From Acidobacteriota bacterium (GTDB taxonomy: Bacteria > Acidobacteriota > Terriglobia > Acidiferrales > UBA7541), in NCBI GenBank assembly GCA_003166795.1, contig PMUS01000055.1, forward strand, positions 20,662-62,551: 41,890 nucleotides of DNA, written 5' to 3'. The notes beneath the pieces are model-generated. The model made no database searches. It was not told the origin of the DNA and saw nothing but the letters and a program-made list of their open reading frames with translations. Within the stretch, counting starts at the first letter, position 1. Every line of letters starts with the position of its first letter. Shown in pieces: positions 7,940 through 16,490 of this stretch. Both the position numbers and the translations under genes were made by a program.

Positions 7940-10306
7940 ATGAGCTCGAAGGACAAGCCCTCGTCACGTTGGTTGGCGTGGCTCCGCGTCTTCTCCGTTC
8001 CCCAGGTTGACCTCGCACTCGCCATAGTGGTCACTCTTGCCGGGCTGGGCGTGTTCGCCTACTCCGGATATCGCGCCGACACTCGCGCGGGCTTTGCGTT
8101 CCTCCAGAATATCGAGCAGCGTTCTCTCGACATGCGATTTGTCATGCGCGGCCAGCGCGCGCACGACGATCGCATCGTGATCGTCGGAATCGACGAAAGG
8201 ACGCTTCAGGAAATTGGCTCCTTTCCGCTGCCGCGGAAGACTTACGCGCTGCTGGTTGACCGGCTAAGCGCCGGCGGCGCCCGGGTGATCGCGTTTGACG
8301 CCACGTTTCCGACACCGGAGAGCAACTCTGCCGCGCCGGCGCTGGAACGCCTGCAAAGCGAGCTGGGCAGTTCCGCATCTCCCGCCGTCATCAGGAAAAT
8401 CAAAGATCTCGAGACGGGGAGCGACGAAGATGCGCTCTTTGCGGACTCCATGAAGCGAGCCGGCAACGTGGTGCTGGGGCACCTGTTCCTCGATCCGGAA
8501 GCCGCCAAGAACGCCGATCCGAAGCTGGAAGAAGACTATTTCAACATCGTCTGGGCCAAGAACTTTCCCCAGGTGTTCAAGGTGAAATCCAAAGACGGCC
8601 GCGATTTCGACTTGAGCAAGGCGTGGGTGGATAACGGCGGCCGCGTGGCTGCGGGCGCGGAAGCCAATATCAAGGAACTCGCCGAGGCGGCGGCATCGTT
8701 CGGATTTATTGATATCAATCCCGATCCCGACGGCACCTTGCGCCACGCGCTGCTGATCAAGCGCTATCGCGATCAGGATTTCTTCCCGTCGCTGGCCATG
8801 CAGATCGTTCGCGAGTACGAAAACATTCCCGACCAGGATATTGCGGCCTATATTGCGCAGGACGGCCTCGAGCGGATTCAATTCGGGCGTCACGTGCTTC
8901 GGCAATCGCGCGACGGCAGCGCGCTGATCAATTACACCGGCCCCTACGGCACCTACGCGCACTATTCCATGTGGGACGTGATGAGCGGCACGGTCCCGCC
9001 TGGCACATTCAAGGACAAAATCGTGCTCGTGGGCGCGACGGCCCTGGCGATCGGCGACATCCGCAACACGCCCTATCAGGGCGGCGAACCCTATATGGGA
9101 GTGGAGGTGCACGCCAATATCATTGACGATGTGCTGCACAGCGGCGAGAAGGGCCGCAGCTTCCTCACGCGGGGATTCGACGAAGAAATAATTGATCTGG
9201 GATTCATTCTGCTTTTCGGGATCGCTTTTGGAATCTTGTTCAGCCGCGTCCCGCCGCTCTATTCCACGATTTCGCTGTTGCTGGCGCTGGCGGGCTTCGC
9301 GTGGTTCGTCTATTTCAGCTTCGCGCAGCACGGGCGCTGGCTCAGTTTTGTGATTCCGGCGGGCACTCTGGTGGCCAACTACGCGGCGATCACCAGCTAT
9401 CGCATGATCTTCGAGGAGCGCGAAAAGCGAAAGATTCGCAAGAGCTTCGCGCAATATCTGTCTCCGGGCGTGATCGCCCTGATCGAAAAGGATCCGCAGA
9501 AATACATTCATCCCGGCGGAGAGATGAAGGATCTGACCGTGATGTTCAGCGACATCCGGGGCTTCACCACCATTTCCGAAGGGTTGACGCCGGACGAACT
9601 CGTGCGCCTTCTGAACGAATACCTGGGGGCCATGACCGACGTTGTTTTCGCGAGCTACGGCACGCTCGACAAATACATCGGCGACGCGATCATGGCGTTC
9701 TGGGGCTCGCCCTACCCGCAGACGGACCACGCGTTTCGTGGTTGTTACTGCGCGCTGGAAATGTCGCGCACGCTCTCAAAGCTCAACGCCAAATGGAAGC
9801 AGGAAGACCGGGCGCCCCTCGCCATCGGAATCGGCCTGAATACCGGCCCGGTGAACGTAGGGAACATGGGCTCGGAAAAGCGGCTGGCATGGACCGTCAT
9901 GGGCGACAACGTGAATCTTGCTTCGCGCCTGGAAGGAATCACAAAGCAATATCAGATTCAAATCGTAATCGGCGAAGGAACCTATCAGCAGGTCGGAAAC
10001 CACTTCGTTTGCCGCGAGCTGGACAAAATCAAAGTGAAGGGCAAAAACCACCCGGTGAATATCTACGAGCTGCTCGACGTGGCAGCGGAGAAATGGAAAT
10101 ACGAATCGCTGCTCACTCGATTCGACAGCGCCATGGCCGCTTATCGAAGCCAGAACTGGCGCGAGGCCTCGGCGCAATTTGGCCAGTTGCTCGGCGCCTT
10201 CCCGGAAGACGGCCCCACGCAAGTTTTCCTGCAGCGCGCGCTGGAGTACATGGAAACCGCGCCGGAAACGGATTGGGATGGCGTCTACGTAATGAAATCG
10301 AAATAG
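7940..10306 (+). CDS. Adenylate cyclase with CHASE2 sensor domain (class III)
   Basis: This 788-residue membrane protein has a first membrane helix at about 24-43 and a large CHASE2 domain outside the cytoplasmic membrane (about 45-400). Three helices follow (about 417-485), then a cytoplasmic class III cyclase domain (about 520-700) and a C-terminal extension. Catalytic residues are intact: metal ligands D538 (FSDIRGFTT) and D582 (KYIGDAIMAF), purine-specifying K578 and T652 (AWTVMGD), and transition-state N659 and R663 (NVNLASR). The Lys/Thr pair is the pattern of class IIIb enzymes that make cAMP. It should sense an extracytoplasmic signal through CHASE2. It ends 15 bases from the end of the convergent operon encoding a cyclic-nucleotide-binding Fe-S protein. 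Confidence 0.93.
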   Translation: MSSKDKPSSRWLAWLRVFSVPQVDLALAIVVTLAGLGVFAYSGYRADTRAGFAFLQNIEQRSLDMRFVMRGQRAHDDRIVIVGIDERTLQEIGSFPLPRKTYALLVDRLSAGGARVIAFDATFPTPESNSAAPALERLQSELGSSASPAVIRKIKDLETGSDEDALFADSMKRAGNVVLGHLFLDPEAAKNADPKLEEDYFNIVWAKNFPQVFKVKSKDGRDFDLSKAWVDNGGRVAAGAEANIKELAEAAASFGFIDINPDPDGTLRHALLIKRYRDQDFFPSLAMQIVREYENIPDQDIAAYIAQDGLERIQFGRHVLRQSRDGSALINYTGPYGTYAHYSMWDVMSGTVPPGTFKDKIVLVGATALAIGDIRNTPYQGGEPYMGVEVHANIIDDVLHSGEKGRSFLTRGFDEEIIDLGFILLFGIAFGILFSRVPPLYSTISLLLALAGFAWFVYFSFAQHGRWLSFVIPAGTLVANYAAITSYRMIFEEREKRKIRKSFAQYLSPGVIALIEKDPQKYIHPGGEMKDLTVMFSDIRGFTTISEGLTPDELVRLLNEYLGAMTDVVFASYGTLDKYIGDAIMAFWGSPYPQTDHAFRGCYCALEMSRTLSKLNAKWKQEDRAPLAIGIGLNTGPVNVGNMGSEKRLAWTVMGDNVNLASRLEGITKQYQIQIVIGEGTYQQVGNHFVCRELDKIKVKGKNHPVNIYELLDVAAEKWKYESLLTRFDSAMAAYRSQNWREASAQFGQLLGAFPEDGPTQVFLQRALEYMETAPETDWDGVYVMKSK

Positions 10307-10321
10307 TAAACCGCGCGCTCG

Positions 10322-11626
10322 TCAGTTTCCCGGAAGCAGACTCGAAAGCGTGAGCTTCCCTTTCACTTCTTTCGCTTTGGTCCAATCGTGGTACGTGTGG
10401 CACTCAAAGCAGCGGGATTCGGCGGCATCATTCCCGGCGTGGTGGCACTTTTCGCAAGTGGCGATGCCCGGCAGCAGGATGTCGGCGGTCTCATGGCTCG
10501 TGAGCGCGGCGTGGCATTCCGTGCATTTCACCATCTGGTGCCGGTCGTGGTTGAAATTGGCGTGGGGCAGCCAGCGCGGGGTGATGTTTGATTTCGCGAC
10601 TGCCGGGAGCGCGGCGCCGGCGGACAAGCTCAGCGCGTGGCATTGCTTGCACGTCTTGCCGTAAAGCAACTGCTCGGAATCCGCCACGCGTTCCGTGGCC
10701 CACTGTTGCGGCGTGAGGACGCGCACCGCTGCTGGCTGCGGCTTCTGCGGCAAACCGGGAACGGGAGTGGTGACGCGCACTTCGGCCGGATGCGCGGCGA
10801 TGTACTGTTGAAATTTCTGCGTGAGAAAAGCGTGAATCACTTCCGGCGTGTCGTGCGGAACGCTTTCCTTGAAGCGCTTGTCGAATTGCAGACCGTGGCA
10901 AGCGATGCAGTTCTTAGCGTACGTCGTGGGCGCCATATACGCGCGCGCCAGAACCATCGCCGCCCGATCGGACTTTTGTGGTGTAGGTCCGGATTTCTCC
11001 GAGGCGGGAATCGCAGCGGCTGGCGCGGCGCCGAACCGCCACGCGTCCGTGGAAGTCGGCGGGCGATGGCAATCGTCGCAATCGAGCTGCACCGGGCCGT
11101 TCGGGCCCGCGAGATTCCGCTTCATGTGCACGGCATGATTCAGCTTGATCGTGCCGGGATCAATGCTGCCGGGGCGGACCGCCGCAAATTCGGGATGGCC
11201 CGAGCCAAAATTTTCGATGTCGCGCACGAACTTCGTCGCGTCGCCGGTGGTCCGCAGGTCCGCATGGCACTGCGTGCACGCGGCGTCGGAAGTGGCGGCG
11301 AGCCGCGCATGTCCTCGATGCTCTTCGTGGCACGACGAGCATTTTGGCGTAAACGTCTGGTTGGCGTGGTGAATGGGGCCATCGTGGCACGCGAGGCAGG
11401 CTCGGTCGCTGGCCTTCGCGCTGAAAAACCCGGCCATCTCAAAATGGCAGGCGTCGCATTTCGTGGCGAGGACGGCGTGGGCGGGCGACACCTGTCCGCC
11501 GCTGTACACTCGCTGGTTGCCGGTGACCCCATGCCAGACGAGCCACAGCACAGCCAGAAGCGGCACGGACAGCGAGAGCCAGAAACGCCAGCGCCGAAAC
11601 GCATGCGGGCGCTTGAAATAATTCAT
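10322..11626 (-). CDS. Membrane-anchored decahaem cytochrome c
   Basis: This 434-residue protein has one N-terminal membrane helix (about 14-32) and a periplasmic part with ten CXXCH haem-binding motifs, at residues 57, 77, 96, 117, 183, 240, 326, 368, 391 and 406. Five haems lie in the first 190 residues and five after 240, with a Pro/Ala-rich stretch between. I chose the ATG at 11626 (MNYFKRP) because it starts just before the positively charged edge of the helix. A frame 39 residues longer starts at 11743 but would overlap the upstream gene and adds a charged tail without sense. It is the last gene of the operon and the likely electron exit from the membrane cytochrome b. Confidence 0.9.
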   Translation of the reverse strand: MNYFKRPHAFRRWRFWLSLSVPLLAVLWLVWHGVTGNQRVYSGGQVSPAHAVLATKCDACHFEMAGFFSAKASDRACLACHDGPIHHANQTFTPKCSSCHEEHRGHARLAATSDAACTQCHADLRTTGDATKFVRDIENFGSGHPEFAAVRPGSIDPGTIKLNHAVHMKRNLAGPNGPVQLDCDDCHRPPTSTDAWRFGAAPAAAIPASEKSGPTPQKSDRAAMVLARAYMAPTTYAKNCIACHGLQFDKRFKESVPHDTPEVIHAFLTQKFQQYIAAHPAEVRVTTPVPGLPQKPQPAAVRVLTPQQWATERVADSEQLLYGKTCKQCHALSLSAGAALPAVAKSNITPRWLPHANFNHDRHQMVKCTECHAALTSHETADILLPGIATCEKCHHAGNDAAESRCFECHTYHDWTKAKEVKGKLTLSSLLPGN

Positions 11627-11709
11627 GTCAATGCGCTGGGCTCGTTTTTTTGTTGCCCGTTCTCCGTCCGGCACGAATCCTCGCTTCTCTGTTTCTTGGC
11701 TTCTTCGCC

Positions 11710-12537
11710 TCAGTAACGCAACGCCACGATCGCGTGCACGCAACCAAGCAACAGCAACGCAAACGACAACGGGATGTGCAACATCAACCAGCCATGCAGC
11801 CAGTGGTGCAAAAGCGATTGACGCCGCAGCTGGCGCTCCTCCTCGCAGATCTGCTCGAGCCGCCTGGTGGCTTCCTGCACTTCAGCGGGCAGCAGCATGC
11901 GGAGCCCCTCGAACGTGCTGTGCGCTCGCTCGGGATTCGAGAGCAACTGGTGCCGCGCGCCATGGCTTTGCAGGAAAGGGCGCATCTCGCGCTGATAAAA
12001 ACTGGCCAGCGGCGCGGATCCTTCTTCGCCTGACGCAGTTGATTCCGCGCCGGCGACCACGCCGTCCGCATCCGCGACGAACTGAGCGCGGACATGGTCA
12101 ATCTGCTCGAAGATGGTTTCCGATGGGACTTGAACGGTCATCACAGCGGGCAGGTAGTGCTGCAGCAGCGCGCCAAAAATTCCGCTCGCGACCACAATGA
12201 TGAGCAGGACCATCAATACGCTTGTGAGCGGGCCGCCGAACCGAAACCCGGCGTGAAAAAAAATGATCGGCAGGCTCAAGAGCCCGAGCCACAGATGGCC
12301 GCGCATCCAGGTCTGCGCGCGGCCGAGCCGCCAGACCGGAAATTTCTTGCGCCCGGCCAGCAGCCCCGCAAAAACCATGAAAACGGAGCCGACGATTCCA
12401 AACGTGAGCCCGATGGCGCTGCCGCCGCTGGGACCCGACGGCGCATGCAGGGCGTACGGGATGTAAACGGCCGTCGCTACCCCCAAAATAATGAGCGAGG
12501 CCGCCAGCCATTTTCTGTGTGTGTGGTCTATGCGCAC
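11710..12537 (-). CDS. Membrane cytochrome b-like subunit (predicted two haems b)
   Basis: This 275-residue protein has about five membrane helices (about 9-30, 41-62, 78-98, 103-126, 243-272) and one soluble loop (about 130-240, charged, partly coiled-coil-like). Helix 3 has H81 and H95, and the last helix has H254 and H268. Both pairs are spaced by 13 residues, the spacing that lets one pair of helices hold two stacked haems b. That is the basis of the call; I do not recognise a named family. It starts with GTG at 12537, 33 bases after the Fe-S/cNMP gene, and is followed by the decahaem cytochrome after 83 bases. It probably carries electrons between the Fe-S protein, quinone and the periplasmic cytochrome. 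Confidence 0.75.
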   Translation of the reverse strand: MRIDHTHRKWLAASLIILGVATAVYIPYALHAPSGPSGGSAIGLTFGIVGSVFMVFAGLLAGRKKFPVWRLGRAQTWMRGHLWLGLLSLPIIFFHAGFRFGGPLTSVLMVLLIIVVASGIFGALLQHYLPAVMTVQVPSETIFEQIDHVRAQFVADADGVVAGAESTASGEEGSAPLASFYQREMRPFLQSHGARHQLLSNPERAHSTFEGLRMLLPAEVQEATRRLEQICEEERQLRRQSLLHHWLHGWLMLHIPLSFALLLLGCVHAIVALRY

Positions 12538-12570
12538 GTTTCCGGAATTATCGGACGAAACGTTCCTTTA

Positions 12571-14742
12571 CTAAGGCTTCTGCGTCATGCCCGGCTCCTG
12601 CCCCAGCAAACCCGCAAAGAACTTGCGGGGATCAACGCGGTGGGCCGCATCGTGCGGGCACGCGTACACGCAACTCGGCTCAGCGTGGTCGGTGCACAAA
12701 TCGCACGATGTGGCTTTCTGCTTGACCATCGCAACCTTTCGTCCGGGCTGCGCCGGGTCATCCGCCATCACGTTGAACGGATGCAGATTGATATTGCCGT
12801 ACGGGCAATTTTCGGCGCATAGCCCGCAGCCGATGCACCAATCCTCGATGATCACTTCCAGCGAGTTGCGCCTGCGGATCGAGCCCACCGGGCAGCCGAC
12901 CATGCACAGCGGGTCGAGGCATTGACGGCAGGAAGTCGCAACCAGATAGTGGTCGAACCTCAGCCCCTCGCGGACCAGCCGCGTGATGCCGTCATGCGAA
13001 TCGGCGCAGGCGCGCACGCATGCGTCGCAGCGCGTGCAACTGTTCAGATCGAGCAGCAGAAGGCTTTGCGCTTCCATTAAGCCCTGCGCGAGAAAATTGT
13101 CGAGCGGCACGCTTTGCACCACGGAAAGCCGCTCGCGATTCATCTGCGCGCGGTCCTGTTCCACGGTCTCGAGCTTCCGCCGCACAACGGGGAATTCGCC
13201 CATCATGCGATTGAAGTCCGCGGCGCCGATGCGAACGAGCTCCACGTGGTCGAGCGCCGTGCAGGTGGCCGTGCGAATATCACCGGCGAGCAATCCGGTT
13301 TCTCCGAAATAATCGCCGCGCGAAAGATAGGCCAGCACCATGTCTCCGCCGGGATGCGCTTGCGACACTTTTACGAAACCGATGCGGACCAGATAAAAGC
13401 TGTCCGCGGGGTCGCCCTGCCGGCAAATCACCTGGCCGGGCGAGTAGCGCACAAGTTCCACGCTCTCGCGCAGGCTGCTGATGAATTCGTCCGTCAACTC
13501 GGCGAACACCGGGACGGAGCGCAGGTGGCTATCGAGAGCGCGCTGGCGGTACGATTTGTCGAGCTGGGCGCGGAAATTCTTATTGCGCTGCATGATGTCG
13601 AGCACGTTGCGCAGCATCTCCAGCATCGTGCAATCGGTTTCCGCGCGGACGGTGGCCGAGCGCGGATAGAGGCTCATGCAGGTCATCTCGCCAAACAGGT
13701 CTCCCGGCCCCAGCTCCGCCACGGGATTGTCGTAGCTCAAATCCATGGGAGCATCAATGGGGATCCAGCGCTGGTCGGCCTCTTCTTCGCGCCGGTCCTG
13801 CTGACGCTGCGCCAATTTGCTCGAGAGCTTGCCGATGAATTTCTTGATTCCGCCCTGCGTTTTCACGTGCGCCATGGGCGTCGAGATGGAAACCTGCGCT
13901 TTGCCTTCCAGCAGGTAGAACGCAGTGGATCCGTATTCGCCCTCGCGGCAAATCGTTTCCCCGGCTTTGAAATGCCGCTTCACCACGGCGCCGCGGTTCA
14001 AGCTCAGAAAAGTTCCGGAGACGCCCTTGAAAACAGGAAGATGCTGCAGCTCTTCCGGCGAAACGGATTCGAATGCAGGGCCCGCGCCCAGCGCGGTTCG
14101 CGTCACGCCCTTGTTGGTGAGCGCTCCCGTGGGGCAGGAAACCATGCATTCCCCGCAGGAAACGCAGGACGATTCGCCCATGGGTTCGTTGTCATCGAAG
14201 GCGATTCCCGCATTCGTGCCCTTTCCCATGCGGCCCAGCACGAAGTTCTCGCGAATCTCGCTGCATCCGCGAATGCAGCGATCGCACAGGATGCACGCAT
14301 CGAAATCCACCGCGATGCTCATCGAGGAATCGTCCTTCGCGCGGCCGGTGGTGCGTCGCGCGAATCGCGGATGCTGCACATTTTCCTGTCGCGCCAGGGT
14401 TTCGAGTTCGCAATCTCCGGAATGCTGCTGCCGAGCGCACGGCGAGGGGTGGTCGGACATCAACATCTCGACGAGCGTGCGCCGCGCGCGCAGCACTTTC
14501 TCCGATGCCGTGTTTACGACCATGCCGGGCTCAGCCGGACGCACGCACGACGCCGTAAACACCCGCGCGCCAACGTCCACCACGCATAGGCGGCAGACGC
14601 CCACGGGCGTTTCGTTCTGCTGATGGCACAGCGTGGGAATGGCGATGTCGTTCATTCGCGCGGCGTCGAACACGGTCGTTCCCGCCGGCACGGCGACTTT
14701 CTTCCCGTCAATCGTCAGTTCGATGAGCCCGGCCGCGCTCAT
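12571..14742 (-). CDS. NuoG/HoxU-like Fe-S protein with two cyclic-nucleotide-binding domains and a four-cluster ferredoxin domain
   Basis: This 723-residue cytoplasmic protein starts at ATG 14742, overlapping the NuoEF stop (ATGA). Parts in order: a [2Fe-2S] ferredoxin domain (C39, C50, C53, C66); a NuoG-like His/Cys cluster motif (H98, C102, C111) in which the usual second Cys is Gln105; two [4Fe-4S] motifs (C150-C160 and C193-C203, ending CPTGAL); a cNMP-binding domain (about 236-395) with phosphate cassette F350-G-E and R361-S-A, carrying a 55-residue charged insertion (about 288-343); a second cNMP domain (about 410-525) with F479-G-E and R490-T-A; and a DmsB/NrfC-like four-cluster domain (cysteines 569-579, 605-617, 636-646, 680-695). 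It should pass electrons from the NADH-oxidising subunit towards cytochrome b. The two intact cAMP-type pockets suggest allosteric gating, which is inference. Confidence 0.9.
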   Translation of the reverse strand: MSAAGLIELTIDGKKVAVPAGTTVFDAARMNDIAIPTLCHQQNETPVGVCRLCVVDVGARVFTASCVRPAEPGMVVNTASEKVLRARRTLVEMLMSDHPSPCARQQHSGDCELETLARQENVQHPRFARRTTGRAKDDSSMSIAVDFDACILCDRCIRGCSEIRENFVLGRMGKGTNAGIAFDDNEPMGESSCVSCGECMVSCPTGALTNKGVTRTALGAGPAFESVSPEELQHLPVFKGVSGTFLSLNRGAVVKRHFKAGETICREGEYGSTAFYLLEGKAQVSISTPMAHVKTQGGIKKFIGKLSSKLAQRQQDRREEEADQRWIPIDAPMDLSYDNPVAELGPGDLFGEMTCMSLYPRSATVRAETDCTMLEMLRNVLDIMQRNKNFRAQLDKSYRQRALDSHLRSVPVFAELTDEFISSLRESVELVRYSPGQVICRQGDPADSFYLVRIGFVKVSQAHPGGDMVLAYLSRGDYFGETGLLAGDIRTATCTALDHVELVRIGAADFNRMMGEFPVVRRKLETVEQDRAQMNRERLSVVQSVPLDNFLAQGLMEAQSLLLLDLNSCTRCDACVRACADSHDGITRLVREGLRFDHYLVATSCRQCLDPLCMVGCPVGSIRRRNSLEVIIEDWCIGCGLCAENCPYGNINLHPFNVMADDPAQPGRKVAMVKQKATSCDLCTDHAEPSCVYACPHDAAHRVDPRKFFAGLLGQEPGMTQKP

Positions 14743-16490
14743 GCATGCCTCGAAGTTGCGTGACCATCTACCACGGAGGGCGCGGCGGCAGACGCGCCTG
14801 AAAAGCAAATTCCGGAAGGGCATTCACGGCGCGAAACGTGCGCGTCCACTTCGTCCCGGAAATGTTTCAAGACGGAAGCGATGGGCGCAGGCACCACCTG
14901 ACCGAGGCCGCAGATGGACGTCAGTCGCAGCGCCTCGGAAAGCTCGTCAATCAGCGCCAGATCGGAGGCGGAGCCCTGGCCCTGGGTCCATCCGGTGAGC
15001 AAATCAACCATTTTCTGCGATCCGACCCGGCACGGAACGCATTTCCCGCACGATTCGTTGCGGAAGAACTTTGTCGCATTCAATGCCATGTCCAGCATGC
15101 AGGTGTTTTCGTCGCATACGACGACAGCGCCCGAGCCGAGCATCGAGCCGGCGTCGGCGAGCGCCTTGAAATCGAGACGCACATCCGCCAGCGATGCGGG
15201 CAAGTAGCCGGAAGACGGACCCGAGGGCGCAAAGCCTTTCAGTTTTTTCCCGCCGGGGATGCCGCCGCCGTGTTTGAAGATCAAATCAGAGAGCGTGGTG
15301 CCCATGGGAACTTCATAGACGCCGGGCTTGGCAACGTCCCCACTGATGCCGACGAATTTAAGTCCGGCGCAGCCGCCGACGCCCTGCGATTTGTACCATT
15401 CGACGCCGCGCACGAGTATCGGCGGGACGTTGGCGAAAGTCTCGACGTTGTTTATGACGGTCGGCTTGTTCCAGAGGCCCTGCTGCACGGGAAACGGAGG
15501 TTTGTTGCGCGGCTCGGCGCGCTTGCCTTCGATGGCTTCGAGCAGGGCGCTCTCTTCGCCGCAGATGTAACCGCCGGGACTGACGAACAGCTCCAATTCG
15601 AATTCCAGCTCGGTGCCGAGGACGCTCGGGCCGATGAGGCGTTCGCGCTTGCAGCGCAGGATTTCGTCGTGGAGGATTTTTTCCTGCTCGTCGTATTCGT
15701 GGCGGATGTAAAGGATGCCTTTTTTCGCGCCGGTCAGAAGGCCGGCGAGAATCATGCCTTCGATGACGAGGTGGGGGATGTTGGTGAGTATGAAGCGGTC
15801 CTTGATCGTGCCCGGCTCGCTCTCGTCCGCGTTGCAGACGATATATTTTTCTGAGCCCGGCTGCTGGCGGACGAGCTGCCATTTCGATTCGGTGGGAAAG
15901 CCGGCGCCGCCGAGGCCGCGAAGTCCGGACGCCTTCAATAGCTCGAAAGCGGAATTCCAATCGCGCGATTGCGCGAGGCGGCGAACGACAGCGTAACGCT
16001 CATCCGGCGCGGAATATGGATCGGACGCGCAGGGGATTCCGCGGCGCGAGGCAGCGGGCTCAGGCTGCGAACCCTGCGTGACGACGTCGCGAATCATTTC
16101 CTCGATCTGCGATTCGCTGAGGCGCGTGTAGATGCGGTCGTTGACGGCGACGGCGGGCGCCTGGTCGCAGCGGCCGAGGCAGGAAATGCCGCGGATGGTG
16201 ACGTCCGCGCCGGCAAGATTCTGAAGGCGCTCTTCCAGGCGCGCGCGAAGGCCGTCGGCGCCGCGCAGATGGCACGACATATCCTGGCAGACGCAGACGT
16301 CCGCTTTCGGTGGCGGCGTTAGGCGAAAGTGCGGATAAAAACTGGCGACTCCGTGCAGACGATACAGGGGAACGTCAATCTGTTTCGCCAAATCCTTCAA
16401 TTCTTCGGCAGGCAGGTAACCGAACCGGTGTTGGATCTCCCGCAACCCGTCGAAGATCAACGTGACTCTCCCACACAGAGGGTCGTTCAT
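14739..16490 (-). CDS. NuoE-NuoF fusion, NADH-oxidising FMN/Fe-S subunit
   Basis: This 583-residue protein has a NuoE-like thioredoxin-fold domain (about 10-135; [2Fe-2S] ligands C68, C73, C104, C108) fused to a NuoF-like domain (about 165-545). The second part has the FMN/NADH glycine motif GLGGAGFPT (192-200), NADESEPGT (220-228), GYICGEESALL (307-317) and the [4Fe-4S] ligands C481, C484, C487 and C527. It should oxidise NADH (or reduce NAD+) at FMN. No other complex I subunits and no hydrogenase subunits lie nearby, so it is neither a standard Nuo nor an obvious Hox enzyme. The ATG at 16490 is the first in frame; AGGA touches it directly, and a weak TTG start at 16622 would add 44 residues unlike the family. 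Its stop overlaps the next gene by 4 bases. Confidence 0.92.
   Translation of the reverse strand: MNDPLCGRVTLIFDGLREIQHRFGYLPAEELKDLAKQIDVPLYRLHGVASFYPHFRLTPPPKADVCVCQDMSCHLRGADGLRARLEERLQNLAGADVTIRGISCLGRCDQAPAVAVNDRIYTRLSESQIEEMIRDVVTQGSQPEPAASRRGIPCASDPYSAPDERYAVVRRLAQSRDWNSAFELLKASGLRGLGGAGFPTESKWQLVRQQPGSEKYIVCNADESEPGTIKDRFILTNIPHLVIEGMILAGLLTGAKKGILYIRHEYDEQEKILHDEILRCKRERLIGPSVLGTELEFELELFVSPGGYICGEESALLEAIEGKRAEPRNKPPFPVQQGLWNKPTVINNVETFANVPPILVRGVEWYKSQGVGGCAGLKFVGISGDVAKPGVYEVPMGTTLSDLIFKHGGGIPGGKKLKGFAPSGPSSGYLPASLADVRLDFKALADAGSMLGSGAVVVCDENTCMLDMALNATKFFRNESCGKCVPCRVGSQKMVDLLTGWTQGQGSASDLALIDELSEALRLTSICGLGQVVPAPIASVLKHFRDEVDAHVSRRECPSGICFSGASAAAPSVVDGHATSRHA

Noticed and set aside
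13114-14589. Long plus-strand open frame opposite the Fe-S/cNMP gene
   Set aside because: Same reason: the minus-strand product has ordered Cys motifs and cNMP cassettes, while the plus-strand frame has none.
14739-16490. Part of respiratory complex I or a Hox hydrogenase
   Set aside because: No membrane Nuo subunits, no NuoB/C/D and no hydrogenase large or small subunit occur in the window; the downstream partners are a cytochrome b and a decahaem cytochrome.
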